Below, piece after piece: positions 35,252 through 44,583 of a DNA stretch of 64,000 nucleotides (its first letter is position 1; every line of letters starts with the position of its first letter). Under the pieces are notes generated by a model, which ran no database searches, had not been told where the DNA came from, and worked only from the letters and a program-made list of their open reading frames with translations. The translations under genes were made by a program, and so were the position numbers. The stretch lies in NCBI GenBank assembly GCA_963817075.1, contig CAWFMT010000003.1, forward strand, positions 124,001 through 188,000, written 5' to 3'. This DNA comes from DASPKM01 sp963817075. GTDB lineage: Bacteria; Bacteroidota; Bacteroidia; Chitinophagales; Chitinophagaceae.

Positions 35252-37647
35252 ATGAATTTTTTGATGCCTCCCGAAGACGAGATGGATTTTATCCCAATCA
35301 TTCCTTTAAATGAAACTGAAGGCGATAATGGGCAGGATATTGAGGTTCCGGCTGAATTACCCCTACTTCCTTTGCGAAATACTGTTTTATTTCCTGGTGT
35401 TGTTCTTCCGATAACTGTTGGCAGGGACAAAAGCATTAAGGCAGTAAATGATAGTTATAAGTCTGACAAATTGATAGGAGTTGTAGCTCAAAAAGACAGC
35501 TCAATAGAAGATCCAACAGTTAGTGACCTTGAAGATGTTGGAACAGTAGCCAAGATCGTAAAACTGATCAAGATGCCGGATGGTGGTACAACCATCATCA
35601 TCCAGGGAAAGAAAAGGTTTAAGCTGACAGCCATTGTTTCGGAGGATCCATATTTTAAGGCCCAGATTGAAACATTAAAGGAAGAAGAAGCGCCCAAGGA
35701 TGAAGACTTCGAAGCATATGTTTCAAATATCAAAGATCTCGCATCCCAGATCATTCAACTTTCACCCAACATACCCTCTGAAGCTTCGATTATTCTGAAG
35801 AATATAGAAAATCCATCTTTCCTGATACATTTTATTTCAAGTAACCTGAATACTGAATTGAATGAAAAACAAAAGTTGCTTGAATTAAATCATGTGCAGG
35901 CAAGAGCTGATCTCCTGATGCAATTGTTGCAACGTGAATTGCAATTTGCCGAGTTGAAGAATAAAGTGACGAATAAGACCAAGATGGAGCTCGACAAGCA
36001 ACAGAGAGAATATTTTTTGCAGCAACAGATGAAGAGCATCAAGGAGGAACTTGGCGGCGATAGCAATGAGCGTGAGATACGTGAAATGCAAAAGAAAGCC
36101 GATGCTAAGAAATGGCCGCAGAATGCAAAAGAACTTTTTCAGAAAGGTGTTGAAAAATTGGAGAGGATGCATCCAAGCACTCCTGATTATTCTGTAGTCT
36201 ATAATCACCTTGATCTGTTACTGGAATTACCATGGAATGAATTCACAGAAGATTCATATGATCTGAGAAAGGCCAAAAAGGTTTTGGATCATGATCATTA
36301 TGGAATGGATAAAGTAAAAGAGAGAATTCTTGAATACCTGGCTGTTCTTAAGTTGAAGGGAGATATGAAAAGTCCGATCCTTTGTTTTGTGGGCCCGCCG
36401 GGAATTGGAAAGACTTCGCTGGGTACGTAGCATCGCCAACGCAATAGGAAGAAAATATGTTAGGATAAGTCTTGGAGGACTCCATGATGAAAGCGAGATC
36501 AGGGGACATAGGAAAACATATATCGGAGCGATGCCTGGAAGGATCGTTCAATCATTAAGAAAAATAAAATCTTCCAATCCTGTAATCATACTGGACGAAG
36601 TAGATAAGGTGGGAAAAGATTTTCGCGGCGATCCAAGCAATGCCTTACTTGAGGTATTGGATCCCGAACAAAATCATAGTTTCTATGATAACTATCTGGA
36701 ATTGGAATACGACCTGAGTAAAGTGTTGTTCATAGCAACTGCAAATGATGTAAATAATATTCAACCTGCATTAAGAGACAGGCTCGAGATAATTGATCTG
36801 AGTGGATATGCAGTTGAAGAAAAAACCGAAATAGCAAAGAGGCACCTCATCCCAAAACAAAAAGATGCTCATGGACTCAAAGACCTGAATTTTAAGATTG
36901 GAGATAAGGTTTTGGGAAAGATCATCCAGGATTATACCCGGGAAAGTGGAGTGAGAGAACTTGACCGCCAGCTGGCATCCATCATGCGCTATGAGGCCAA
37001 GGAATTCGCGATTCAAGGGAAAGATCAAATCCTTACTCACTGGAGTTGAGGTCGAAAAGATCTTGGGAAAGCCCCGCTACAGTAACGAGCTGTACAAGGT
37101 GGCAAACATGGCAGGAGTTGCTGTAGGATTGGCATGGACCTATGTTGGAGGTGATATTTTATTTGTAGAGGCCTCTTTATCCGAAGGAAAAGGGGATATT
37201 AAATTAACCGGTAATCTGGGAAATGTGATGAAGGAAAGCGCAGTTACTGCCTATACTTATCTGCAGGCAAATGCAAGGAAAATGGGGATAGAGCCCAAAT
37301 TCATGGAAAACAAAATTCTTCATATACATGTGCCCGAAGGAGCTGTTCCAAAAGATGGTCCAAGTGCCGGGGTTACAATGCTAACAGCCATTGCCTCAGC
37401 GTATACCGGAAAACGGGTAAGACCATACCTCGCGATGACTGGAGAGATCACACTTAGAGGTCAGGTATTGCCGGTTGGAGGAATCAAGGAAAAAGTACTT
37501 GCAGCCAAGCGAGCTGGACTGAAAGAAATCATACTTTGCTGGGCAAATGAAAAAGACATTCAGGAGATAGATACAACCTTCATAAAAGGCGTAAAATTCC
37601 ACTTCGTCAAAACCATGCAACAGGTGCTGGAGCTCGCTTTGTCCTGA
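35252..37647 (+). pseudogene. lon: ATP-dependent protease Lon, interrupted by two frameshifts
   Basis: All Lon parts are present. The LON substrate-binding domain covers the first 220 residues (PAELPLLPLRNTVLFPGVV). The AAA+ module has Walker A GPPGIGKTS and Walker B VIILDEVDK. The S16 protease domain has the catalytic Ser in KDGPSAGVTM and the Lys in GGIKEKVLAAKRAG. The frame breaks at about 36421-36431, where LGT-stop replaces LG-x-SIANAIG; one extra base there restores the reading. It breaks again at about 37030-37045, where a 4-base excess (CACT) separates ILT from GVEVEKI. Both shifts are +1 modulo 3. It is an inactive gene or two sequencing or assembly errors. Confidence 0.85.
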
Positions 37648-37756
37648 TTTTGTCAGGAATTGATGTTTTAACATTCCTTCAATAAACTTAGCAACGTTTT
37701 TGCTGTTATTTAGTTGTCAGAAATTTTTCATGTTGGTTGTTTTAAGGGTTAAAGAA

Positions 37757-37790
37757 ATTCCCCCGTTTCTACGGGGGAATAGTTTTTTTA
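37757..37790 (+). terminator. Rho-independent terminator of lon
   Basis: A perfect 10-bp stem, ATTCCCCCGT with ACGGGGGAAT, around TTCT, followed by AGTTTTTTT. Confidence 0.92.
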
Positions 37791-37839
37791 AACCTTTTCG
37801 ATTCTTCTTTCTGAAGTAGATTGCCAGCAAAATCTCTCC

Positions 37840-38850
37840 TTGAGTTATCGATATTTCAGTTTCATCCTTTTCTCTCTTATATGGCATACAGGCCTTGCTC
37901 AGACTCTCGGCGGAAGTTCTGGCTTTAATTTCCTGAAGCTGTCACCCAGTCCACAGATAACTGCCTTAGGCACAATCAATATTTCAAATAGGTCAGAAGA
38001 TCTTGGGATGTCGATTGGAAATCCTTCATTGCTAAGAAAGGAAATGCACGGTCAGGTACAGGCCTCGTTCAATTTATTTGAAGCTGGCATAAAAAGTCTT
38101 TCCCTTGCCACTGCCTACAGATATGATAAAGCAAAGACAAACATCGGGCTTGTTGTGCATTTTTTAGATTATGGAAACATTGCTGAAACAGATGCTGCTG
38201 GTAACCAGTTGGGTGAATTTCGGCCAGTAGATTATTTTATACAACTAACTGCATCCAGGGAATACGAAGAAAAATGGCAATATGGCGCTTCGATCAAATT
38301 CATACAATCCAGATATGGCTCTTACAGTTCATCCGCAATAGCCATTGATGCTTCAGGCTCATACTATGATAGCGCTACTTTATTCCAGGCATCACTTCTT
38401 TTAAAGAACATGGGGAGTCAACTGAAGAGGTTTTCTCAGGTTGAGCAGGAAGAACTACCATTTGACATTCAATTCGGAATTTCAAAAAGGTTATCAAAAG
38501 CTCCAGTTCAATTTTCATTTACTGCACACCATCTTCACCGGTTTGATCTCCTGTATAAAGACAGTCTAAATCATGAACTGGAATTTAATAATACCGGATT
38601 TATAGATAAGCTTTTCCGGCATTTCGTTTTTGCGACACAGGTTTATATTGAGAACAAAATTGAGCTTAGTCTGGGATATAATCACCTAACAAGAAGGGAA
38701 CTGAGTATTCCAAATTCATCCAGCGGACTAACAGGTTTCTCCATGGGAATTGGCTTGATATCCAGAAAGTTTGATTTGCGTTTCGCCCGGACTTCCTATC
38801 AGAATAACACTGCCTTCAATCATTTGGGGATTGGTGTTTCATTATTTTAG
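37840..38850 (+). CDS. porQ: Type IX secretion system protein PorQ
   Basis: A 336-residue outer-membrane protein. The N terminus is SYRYFSFILFSLIWHTGLAQ, a signal peptide, then TLGGSSGFNFLKLSPSPQITALGTINIS, where FNFLKL and SPQITALG are the PorQ signature. The remainder is a strand-rich barrel (YRYDKAKTNIGLVVHFLDYG, YGASIKFIQSRYGSYSS, FSFTAHHLHRFDLLYKD, FDLRFARTSYQN) ending in Phe. In Porphyromonas and Flavobacterium PorQ is needed in the T9SS with PorU/PorV. The start is TTG at 37840 directly before SYRY; no ATG fits. A terminator follows. Confidence 0.85.
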   Translation: MSYRYFSFILFSLIWHTGLAQTLGGSSGFNFLKLSPSPQITALGTINISNRSEDLGMSIGNPSLLRKEMHGQVQASFNLFEAGIKSLSLATAYRYDKAKTNIGLVVHFLDYGNIAETDAAGNQLGEFRPVDYFIQLTASREYEEKWQYGASIKFIQSRYGSYSSSAIAIDASGSYYDSATLFQASLLLKNMGSQLKRFSQVEQEELPFDIQFGISKRLSKAPVQFSFTAHHLHRFDLLYKDSLNHELEFNNTGFIDKLFRHFVFATQVYIENKIELSLGYNHLTRRELSIPNSSSGLTGFSMGIGLISRKFDLRFARTSYQNNTAFNHLGIGVSLF

Positions 38851-38891
38851 ATGATTCCACTTATTCAAAGACTGTGAAAATATAGGGGAGG

Positions 38892-38934
38892 CCGGAAGAA
38901 CAGTTCAAATACTCTTCCGGGGGGTCGTTTTTTT
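38892..38934 (+). terminator. Rho-independent terminator of porQ
   Basis: CCGGAAGA pairs with TCTTCCGG around a 13-base loop. GGGGTCG then a run of seven T follow. The stem sequence is almost the same as that of the terminator at 26907. Confidence 0.8.
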
Positions 38935-38979
38935 GTAGGTTAGCCCCAATACAAAAAGCAAAACTCAAAACCAATAAGA

Positions 38980-39390
38980 ATGATCAAGCTCGTGATTGCT
39001 GATGACCATAACAGGGTACGACAGGCCTGGGTATTCATACTAAGCAGAAATCCTGAGATTCAAATTGTTGCAGAATGCACAAATGGCGAAGAAGCTATTC
39101 ACGCAGTGAATGAACATGCTCCTGACGTATTATTAATGGATATTAATATGGAGCCGATGAATGGGATTGAGGCAACTAACATAATCACCAAGGGAGGATC
39201 AAAGACAAAGATCATTGGAATGTCTGTCCATGCAGATATGGCCTACGTTAATAAAATGCTTGAAGTTGGAGCGATTGGATATGTAACCAAGAATTCTCCA
39301 TCTGAAGAAATGGTGAAAGCCATTCAAGACGCAAGAAATGGAAAAACTTACCTCTGCACAGAAATTCAGACATTGACGGGTTCAAACTAA
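38980..39390 (+). CDS. Receiver-only response regulator (CheY-like/NarL-type receiver)
   Basis: A 136-residue single receiver domain. The acidic pair D8-D9, the phospho-acceptor D54 (DVLLMDINMEPMNG), the Ser82 switch (IIGMSVHAD) and the Lys104 (YVTKNSP) are all present. The sequence resembles the receiver of NarL/LuxR-type regulators, but the frame stops after the receiver with no DNA-binding domain. The stop is followed immediately by bioB in the opposite direction, overlapping by 4 bp. A kinase partner is not adjacent. It may be a truncated NarL-type regulator or a genuine phosphotransfer protein. Confidence 0.9.
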   Translation: MIKLVIADDHNRVRQAWVFILSRNPEIQIVAECTNGEEAIHAVNEHAPDVLLMDINMEPMNGIEATNIITKGGSKTKIIGMSVHADMAYVNKMLEVGAIGYVTKNSPSEEMVKAIQDARNGKTYLCTEIQTLTGSN

Positions 39391-40373
39391 TTAATTTCTA
39401 AAACCTTTTCGTCCTTAAATGCTTCCCTTGGCTGCAAGCCTAATAAATTAAACATTGCATTGTCCTCCTCGAAACTAGGATTAGGAGTAGTGAGTAATTT
39501 ATCTCCGGCAAAGATTGAATTTGCACCTGCAAGAAAACAAAGCGCCTGTTCCGGAATACTTAATTCTGTACGTCCAGCACTTAGCCGCACCATTGCTTTC
39601 GGCATTAAGATCCTGGCTGTTGCAATCATGCGAATAAGATCCCAGGTATCAACTTTTGGCTGATCCTGCAGAGGCGTACCTTCTATTCTCACCAAGGCAT
39701 TTACAGGCACACTTTCCGGATGCTCTTCCATTGTACTTAAGGTATGTAAGAGCCCGATCCTATCATCATGTGTTTCACCAAGTCCAATTATTCCTCCGCA
39801 ACATACACTGATGCCAGCCTTCCTTACATTTTCAATTGTTTGAATACGATCATTAAATTTCCGTGTGGTTATGATCTCTCCATAATATTCAGGAGAAGTA
39901 TCCAGGTTGTGATTGTAAGCATAGAGCCCGGCATCAGAAAGCTTTCTGGCCTGATCTGGAGTCAACATTCCAAGAGTGCAGCAGACTTCCATTCCCAATT
40001 CATTCACACCTTTCACCATTTCAATCACACGGTCAAAATCTTTATTATCCCTCACTTCCCGCCATGCTGCTCCCATGCAAAATCTTGTTGATCCTGCATT
40101 CTTAGCCTTTCGTGCATATTCCAGGACATTCTCGGTTTTCATCAACGGTTGCACATTAACGTCTGTCTGGTATCGTGCAGCCTGCGGACAATAAGCACAA
40201 TCCTCTGAACAGCCTCCTGTCTTTATTGAAAGCAGAGTGCATACCTGAACTTCGGCAGTTTGATTATACTTCCTGTGAATAGTTGCAGCCTGAAATACCA
40301 ACTCAAGCAGAGGAGTATTGTAAATATTTTTCACCTCTTCAATGGTCCAGTCGTTTCTTAGAGCAGAAAACAT
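39387..40373 (-). CDS. bioB: Biotin synthase
   Basis: A radical SAM enzyme that inserts sulfur into dethiobiotin. The 328-residue product has the SAM cluster Cys residues C55, C59 and C62 (GGCSEDCAYCPQ), the family segments RFCMGAAWREVRD, CCTLGMLTPDQ, YNHNLDTSPEYYGEI, CCGGIIGLGETHDDR and RLSAGRTELS. The length is typical. No other bio genes are nearby. It is convergent with the response regulator, sharing 4 bp. Confidence 0.95.
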   Translation of the reverse strand: MFSALRNDWTIEEVKNIYNTPLLELVFQAATIHRKYNQTAEVQVCTLLSIKTGGCSEDCAYCPQAARYQTDVNVQPLMKTENVLEYARKAKNAGSTRFCMGAAWREVRDNKDFDRVIEMVKGVNELGMEVCCTLGMLTPDQARKLSDAGLYAYNHNLDTSPEYYGEIITTRKFNDRIQTIENVRKAGISVCCGGIIGLGETHDDRIGLLHTLSTMEEHPESVPVNALVRIEGTPLQDQPKVDTWDLIRMIATARILMPKAMVRLSAGRTELSIPEQALCFLAGANSIFAGDKLLTTPNPSFEEDNAMFNLLGLQPREAFKDEKVLEIN

Positions 40374-40417
40374 ATCAGGTTATTTAAGCAAACCTAAGGA
40401 AAATGACGATTTGATTT

Positions 40418-41917
40418 CTAGTAATGCAAGAATATGGAAGTGTCCCTCAGCATGGGATACTTTTTTCCAAAGTAATTATTCAGAAGGATGCGGAAGGTAT
40501 TGATATTGGTCATTGAATCACGAACGAAAGTATAATTGCTATTGCTGAAATAGAATGCATTCAGGTTGTCAAATTGAAGATGTCGTTTATCAGGTGTAAG
40601 GAACCGAAATCCATGATCACCCTGGAGGATAATCACAAATGGCCGATGAGTATTTTGAAAAATCGAATCAATGAATCCTCTTATTAGGCTGTTTGAATAG
40701 TTAACCTGGCCAAGGTATCCCTTCCTGTAATCCTCCATATCCATTGGAGTGGTGATTGGAGGATAGCGTTTACCAGCTGAATCAAAGGTGTATGGGCCAT
40801 GTGGCAACATAAGGTGACTATACACAAATTTTGGACTATCCTCCGGCTTCCTGATCGTTCCCATGGTATTATTAATTGTTTCCATGAGATGTTTGTCCTT
40901 GGCATCTACATATTCCTGTTTTAGCATAACAGGAGGTGGTATTCCTAACTTTATCCTGATTAGCCAACCTATATCATGATTAGCCTTCCAGAAAATATTG
41001 TGTCGATCGTAGATTTGGTTTATCTCCCAGAGATCAAATGGTTTTACGCTTGGAGGATTTTCCTTCAAGTCAAATATGCTGTGATTGAATATCCTGTATC
41101 CTTCTTTCTTAAGGATGGGGAATAATTCAGTATGATATACCGTGGATACACCTGGCAAATATTGTTTGATAAAAAATTCCTGGTCGCTCCTTAGGCCTGG
41201 TAGGTAATTCAGATTGAAAACACTTCCCATCGAAAAAGGAGTGAGATTATAATTGCTTTTCGAGTTATGGACAATCCTGAATCCTTTTTTTAACAGAAAT
41301 GAATCCAGTGGGTTGTCAAACAAAAATTCGTTTTTTAATAACGATGAAGACGCATACCCATCGAAAATAAAATAGAATATATCAGGCTTCTCGCAATTTG
41401 TACAGGGAGTATAGGTGCTAGAGAGCTTTTTCTGCTTATCACCAAAGTCGGCGATGTTCTCCTGAATCCTGAAGGCGATATTTCCTGCATCCAATGCAAT
41501 CAATAATAACAAAAGGGAATTCAGGTATAAGAAAATTTTAGGGTATTGTTTTTTGCTTCTCTTGATTTTGATAAAAAGGAAAATTAACAGAGTGAGAAAA
41601 ACTGGCAGCAGGAGGGTATAAGATGAAATAAAACTATCAGGAATATTGAACTGGAGAAAATCCTTTAGATCGCAGAAATAATAGTAAATGAGAAGAAAAC
41701 AAAAACTGAATATGGCTGCCTTTCTGTAATTTCTAAAAATTGCAAGGGTTAATAAGAATATGATTACTGGTGCGAGCAGAAGTTCAAGGATATCTGAGGT
41801 TACAAAATTGTAATCGATCAGGTCACGATATTCAAGTTCAATATGTATAAGGAGAAAGAGGGGCAGAAGAATTACGAAAAATGGGATCTTTTCAAGTAAG
41901 AGCCTGATTCTTGTCAT
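40418..41917 (-). CDS. Membrane enzyme of the alkaline phosphatase/sulfatase superfamily
   Basis: A 499-residue protein. The first about 160 residues contain five or so membrane helices (FFVILLPLFLLIHIELEY, LLLAPVIIFLLTLAIF, IFSFCFLLIYYYF, LLLPVFLTLLIFLFI, LYLNSLLLLLIALDAG). The C-terminal soluble domain has metal-site-like segments KPDIFYFIFDGYASSSLL, HLMLPHGPYTFD and VIILQGDHGFRF. This is the layout of phosphoethanolamine or lipoteichoic acid synthase-like enzymes, but the nucleophile usually seen as Thr is not clearly identified; Ser in GYASSSLL is a candidate. It follows the methyltransferase with an 11-base gap and is the last gene of the cluster. Confidence 0.8.
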   Translation of the reverse strand: MTRIRLLLEKIPFFVILLPLFLLIHIELEYRDLIDYNFVTSDILELLLAPVIIFLLTLAIFRNYRKAAIFSFCFLLIYYYFCDLKDFLQFNIPDSFISSYTLLLPVFLTLLIFLFIKIKRSKKQYPKIFLYLNSLLLLLIALDAGNIAFRIQENIADFGDKQKKLSSTYTPCTNCEKPDIFYFIFDGYASSSLLKNEFLFDNPLDSFLLKKGFRIVHNSKSNYNLTPFSMGSVFNLNYLPGLRSDQEFFIKQYLPGVSTVYHTELFPILKKEGYRIFNHSIFDLKENPPSVKPFDLWEINQIYDRHNIFWKANHDIGWLIRIKLGIPPPVMLKQEYVDAKDKHLMETINNTMGTIRKPEDSPKFVYSHLMLPHGPYTFDSAGKRYPPITTPMDMEDYRKGYLGQVNYSNSLIRGFIDSIFQNTHRPFVIILQGDHGFRFLTPDKRHLQFDNLNAFYFSNSNYTFVRDSMTNINTFRILLNNYFGKKYPMLRDTSIFLHY

Positions 41918-41928
41918 AAGAGCAACGC

Positions 41929-43287
41929 TTATTTTTTTCTCATCCTGTATAACAACCTTCCAGTGTTTCCAACCTGAGTTCTTTTTTCAATAAGAAAATA
42001 TTTTCCAAATTCATTTTCAAAAGCTTCCTGATTGTACCATCCGAAAATATTTTCTCTCTCGGCAATCATCTCGCTGACCTTTTCATCTTCAAGAGGAATA
42101 AATTCAATGATCAGGTAAGTATTGACTCGTCTGAAAAATTCAACAACCCTCTTAAAGCTCAGGTTCTTACCAATGCAAAGATGGTGGATCAATGCAAGAG
42201 CGATGAATAGATCAGGGTTCACCCTTTCCAGAAATCCCGGGCGTTCATCGTTATTCCATCCTGACTCACCAGGGGGGTTGATCAGGTCAATACATAGAGG
42301 TAATATCTTCTCACCTGATTTCTTGGCTGAGATATGCAAAGCCGAGATGCAGTCGTCATCTCCGTCAACGGCAATTACAGGAAAACTTGCAGCCAGCAGA
42401 TATGAAAAAAAGCCATCATTTGAACCAAGGTCAATGGCCGATTCCACTTTAATATCCTCAGTAAAACTTTTTACGATATCCTTTTTCTCTTCCAGATATT
42501 CCGGACTTAGAATTGTTTGTGTATAATAATTCTTCCAGCTTGATTTTTTCTGAGAACGCGTCTCAAGTGGCTTGATGGTTGAGGTTAAGTGTTGAATGAT
42601 GCGAAGCAGTTTGGCCTTGCTGAATTCAATCTCTGCAGATGAATTTTTCCCATTTACCGATGCTGGTAAATATATATGCAGATAGTTTCCCAGGTTAAAC
42701 CTTGCCTTGAATGGAAGTATGCTCCTGGTCACATCCGCTGGAATTCCATCCGGGTATGCCTGATAAATTTTGCTCACGGGCATGGCGGAATATTGGGCCA
42801 GTATCAGAGGATTAAGAAAGCACTCGCAAAATTGTCTATAAGCAGTCCATGGCATGGACTCATCATATTTTTCAAATGAGAGCGTGTCTATGAACACTGC
42901 TCTTCCGAAAACGAATTGAATATTATAAGGAGTTGCATCTTTGAGAATCATTCCATGATCAATAGCTTCAAGCATTATCTCAAGTGTAAGTAAGGCAGCA
43001 TCTTTTAATTGTGCGAAGCTCCACTCGTAAGGATAACTTATGATCTGAATAAATTCAGGCTGAATGGTTTTATAATGTTCCGATAGCCCCGTGAGGTTCT
43101 CATTTATTTCTATGTGAGGAATTAACTGGTGCTTTTTTATGAGGACTTCGTGTAATCCAGATTGAATTAGAAGGTCAAAATGCCGGGCATAAACCTGATT
43201 TACCTGGCGATAGAGGATTTCATCCTTTTCAAATACAAATCCGGAAGGATCCCGAAAAGAAGAAGGATGCTGAAGGTAAGTTGACAT
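41929..43287 (-). CDS. Two-domain class I SAM-dependent methyltransferase
   Basis: A 452-residue cytosolic protein. The N-terminal half (about 1-240) contains DHGMILKDATPYNIQFVFG and AVFIDTLSFEKYDES, a pattern resembling the catalytic loop of kinase-like proteins (D-x-x-P-x-N-I followed by a D-x-x-F). The C-terminal half is a Rossmann methyltransferase: SAIDLGSNDGFFSYLLAA (motif I), VIAVDGDDDCISAL, and FIALALIHHLCIG. NoeA-type nodulation methyltransferases share this kind of arrangement, by memory. The ATG at 43287 lies one base inside the stop of a small membrane protein gene, so the two are coupled. Confidence 0.82.
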   Translation of the reverse strand: MSTYLQHPSSFRDPSGFVFEKDEILYRQVNQVYARHFDLLIQSGLHEVLIKKHQLIPHIEINENLTGLSEHYKTIQPEFIQIISYPYEWSFAQLKDAALLTLEIMLEAIDHGMILKDATPYNIQFVFGRAVFIDTLSFEKYDESMPWTAYRQFCECFLNPLILAQYSAMPVSKIYQAYPDGIPADVTRSILPFKARFNLGNYLHIYLPASVNGKNSSAEIEFSKAKLLRIIQHLTSTIKPLETRSQKKSSWKNYYTQTILSPEYLEEKKDIVKSFTEDIKVESAIDLGSNDGFFSYLLAASFPVIAVDGDDDCISALHISAKKSGEKILPLCIDLINPPGESGWNNDERPGFLERVNPDLFIALALIHHLCIGKNLSFKRVVEFFRRVNTYLIIEFIPLEDEKVSEMIAERENIFGWYNQEAFENEFGKYFLIEKRTQVGNTGRLLYRMRKK

Positions 43288-43445
43288 TACTCTTCCTTCT
43301 TTGATTTATCTCTTGTGAAGAATGATTTTATTTTCCACCACAAATTCTTGAAGAAGAAAAGACCTCCCAGAACCGCGGCCACAATCATTTGTATCAGGTA
43401 GCTCCCACTGCCCGGATCGATATAGAGAATAAAAAGGTCTGTCAC
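43287..43445 (-). CDS. Small membrane protein with IDPGSGS motif
   Basis: A 52-residue frame starting GTG at 43445 (read Met) and ending TAA at 43287. It reads M-T-D-L-F-I-L-Y-IDPGSGSYLIQ, then one membrane helix MIVAAVLGGLFFFKNLWW, then a Lys-rich cytosolic end KIKSFFTRDKSKKEE. The GTG overlaps the M42 peptidase stop as GTGA, and its stop overlaps the next gene's ATG. Such a short gene would normally be missed. Small proteins with a similar D-P-G-S/T-G-S start and a single helix occur next to methyltransferases and phosphatase-fold enzymes in other genomes, from memory. The function is unknown. Confidence 0.75.
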   Translation of the reverse strand: MTDLFILYIDPGSGSYLIQMIVAAVLGGLFFFKNLWWKIKSFFTRDKSKKEE

Positions 43446-44554
43446 AGGTAACTCAGATTGGTGTTGGGTGTTAAAGTTAGTAAAGTTTCATACATGAGCA
43501 GGATCGTTTGCTCTATATCATCTCTATGAAGCATCTCTACTGTGGTATGCATGTATCTCAATGGAATTGAAATAAGGACTGAGGGGCAACCATCATTCGC
43601 ATATGCGAATGAGTCGGTATCAGTTCCCGTGCTTCGGGACACTGTACGCATCTGCACCGGAATCTTTTTCTTCACAGCCACTTCCTGCACGATGTGAAGC
43701 AGTTTATTATGAACTGCCGGTCCATAGGCAAGTGAAGGTCCCTTTCCGCAGGCAATATCTCCTTCAATGATCTTATTAACCATTGGCGTGCTGGTATCAT
43801 GGGTCACATCTGTTATGATCGCAATATTAGGTTTGATCCTCCTGGCGATCATTTCAGCTCCTCTCAAGCCAACTTCTTCCTGAACAGCATTCACTATATA
43901 TAATCCATAAGGAAGCTTGTTCTTATTTTTCAAGATCAGCCTGGCAACTTCCGCAATCATAAATCCTCCGATACGATTATCGAAGGCGCGACCAATGTAG
44001 TAGTTATTGGCAAGTTCGGCATATCCGTCCTGGTAGGTTACAACTGAACCCACATGCACTCCAAGTTCTTCTACTTCCTTTCGGTTTCTGGCTCCGCAAT
44101 CAAGGAAAAGATTGTCAACCTTGGGTTGGGGCTCCTTGGAATCCGGACTATTGATCCTGGTATGGATTGCTGGCCATCCAAAAACTGCAGGCACCATTCC
44201 TTTTCTACCCATTACCCAAACCCGCGATCCAGGGGCGATCTGGTGATCGACCCCTCCATTACGTTTTAAATATAAAAGACCTTCGTTGTTGATATAATTG
44301 ACAAACCAGCTAATCTCATCCGCGTGCGCTTCAAGCACTACTTTGAATGGAGCTTTTTCATTGATCACGCCTACTGCTGTTCCATAAGGATCAGAAAACT
44401 GCGACTGCACAAAGGGCTTCAGATAATTAAGCCACATTTTTTGACCGCTGCTTTCAAATCCAACTGGTGAAGGATTATTTATATAATCACGAAGGAATTT
44501 CATTGATTCCTCAGAAAGTATCGTCTTTGATTTTTGCCTGGTAGCTTTCGCCAT
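43442..44554 (-). CDS. M42 family metallopeptidase (glutamyl/deblocking aminopeptidase)
   Basis: A 370-residue cytosolic aminopeptidase. Metal ligands are visible in LEAHADEISWF, GRAFDNRIGG, AVQEEVGLRGAE (catalytic Glu pair) and IITDVTHDTS, with a C-terminal His in PLRYMHTTVEMLH. The M42 family forms dodecameric cages that trim peptides. Its stop overlaps the GTG start of the small membrane protein, so it is part of the same message. The link to the downstream membrane genes is not explained by its known role. Confidence 0.92.
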   Translation of the reverse strand: MAKATRQKSKTILSEESMKFLRDYINNPSPVGFESSGQKMWLNYLKPFVQSQFSDPYGTAVGVINEKAPFKVVLEAHADEISWFVNYINNEGLLYLKRNGGVDHQIAPGSRVWVMGRKGMVPAVFGWPAIHTRINSPDSKEPQPKVDNLFLDCGARNRKEVEELGVHVGSVVTYQDGYAELANNYYIGRAFDNRIGGFMIAEVARLILKNKNKLPYGLYIVNAVQEEVGLRGAEMIARRIKPNIAIITDVTHDTSTPMVNKIIEGDIACGKGPSLAYGPAVHNKLLHIVQEVAVKKKIPVQMRTVSRSTGTDTDSFAYANDGCPSVLISIPLRYMHTTVEMLHRDDIEQTILLMYETLLTLTPNTNLSYL

Positions 44555-44583
44555 AGAGATATTTTATAGAGCGCCAAAAGTAA

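Noticed and set aside
36400..36440. Programmed frameshift in lon
   Set aside because: No slippery run or stimulating structure is visible; Lon is not known to use one.
36387..37049. Middle and end pieces of lon as separate genes
   Set aside because: The pieces read as consecutive parts of one Lon protein; the split comes from two +1 shifts, and no independent starts are plausible.
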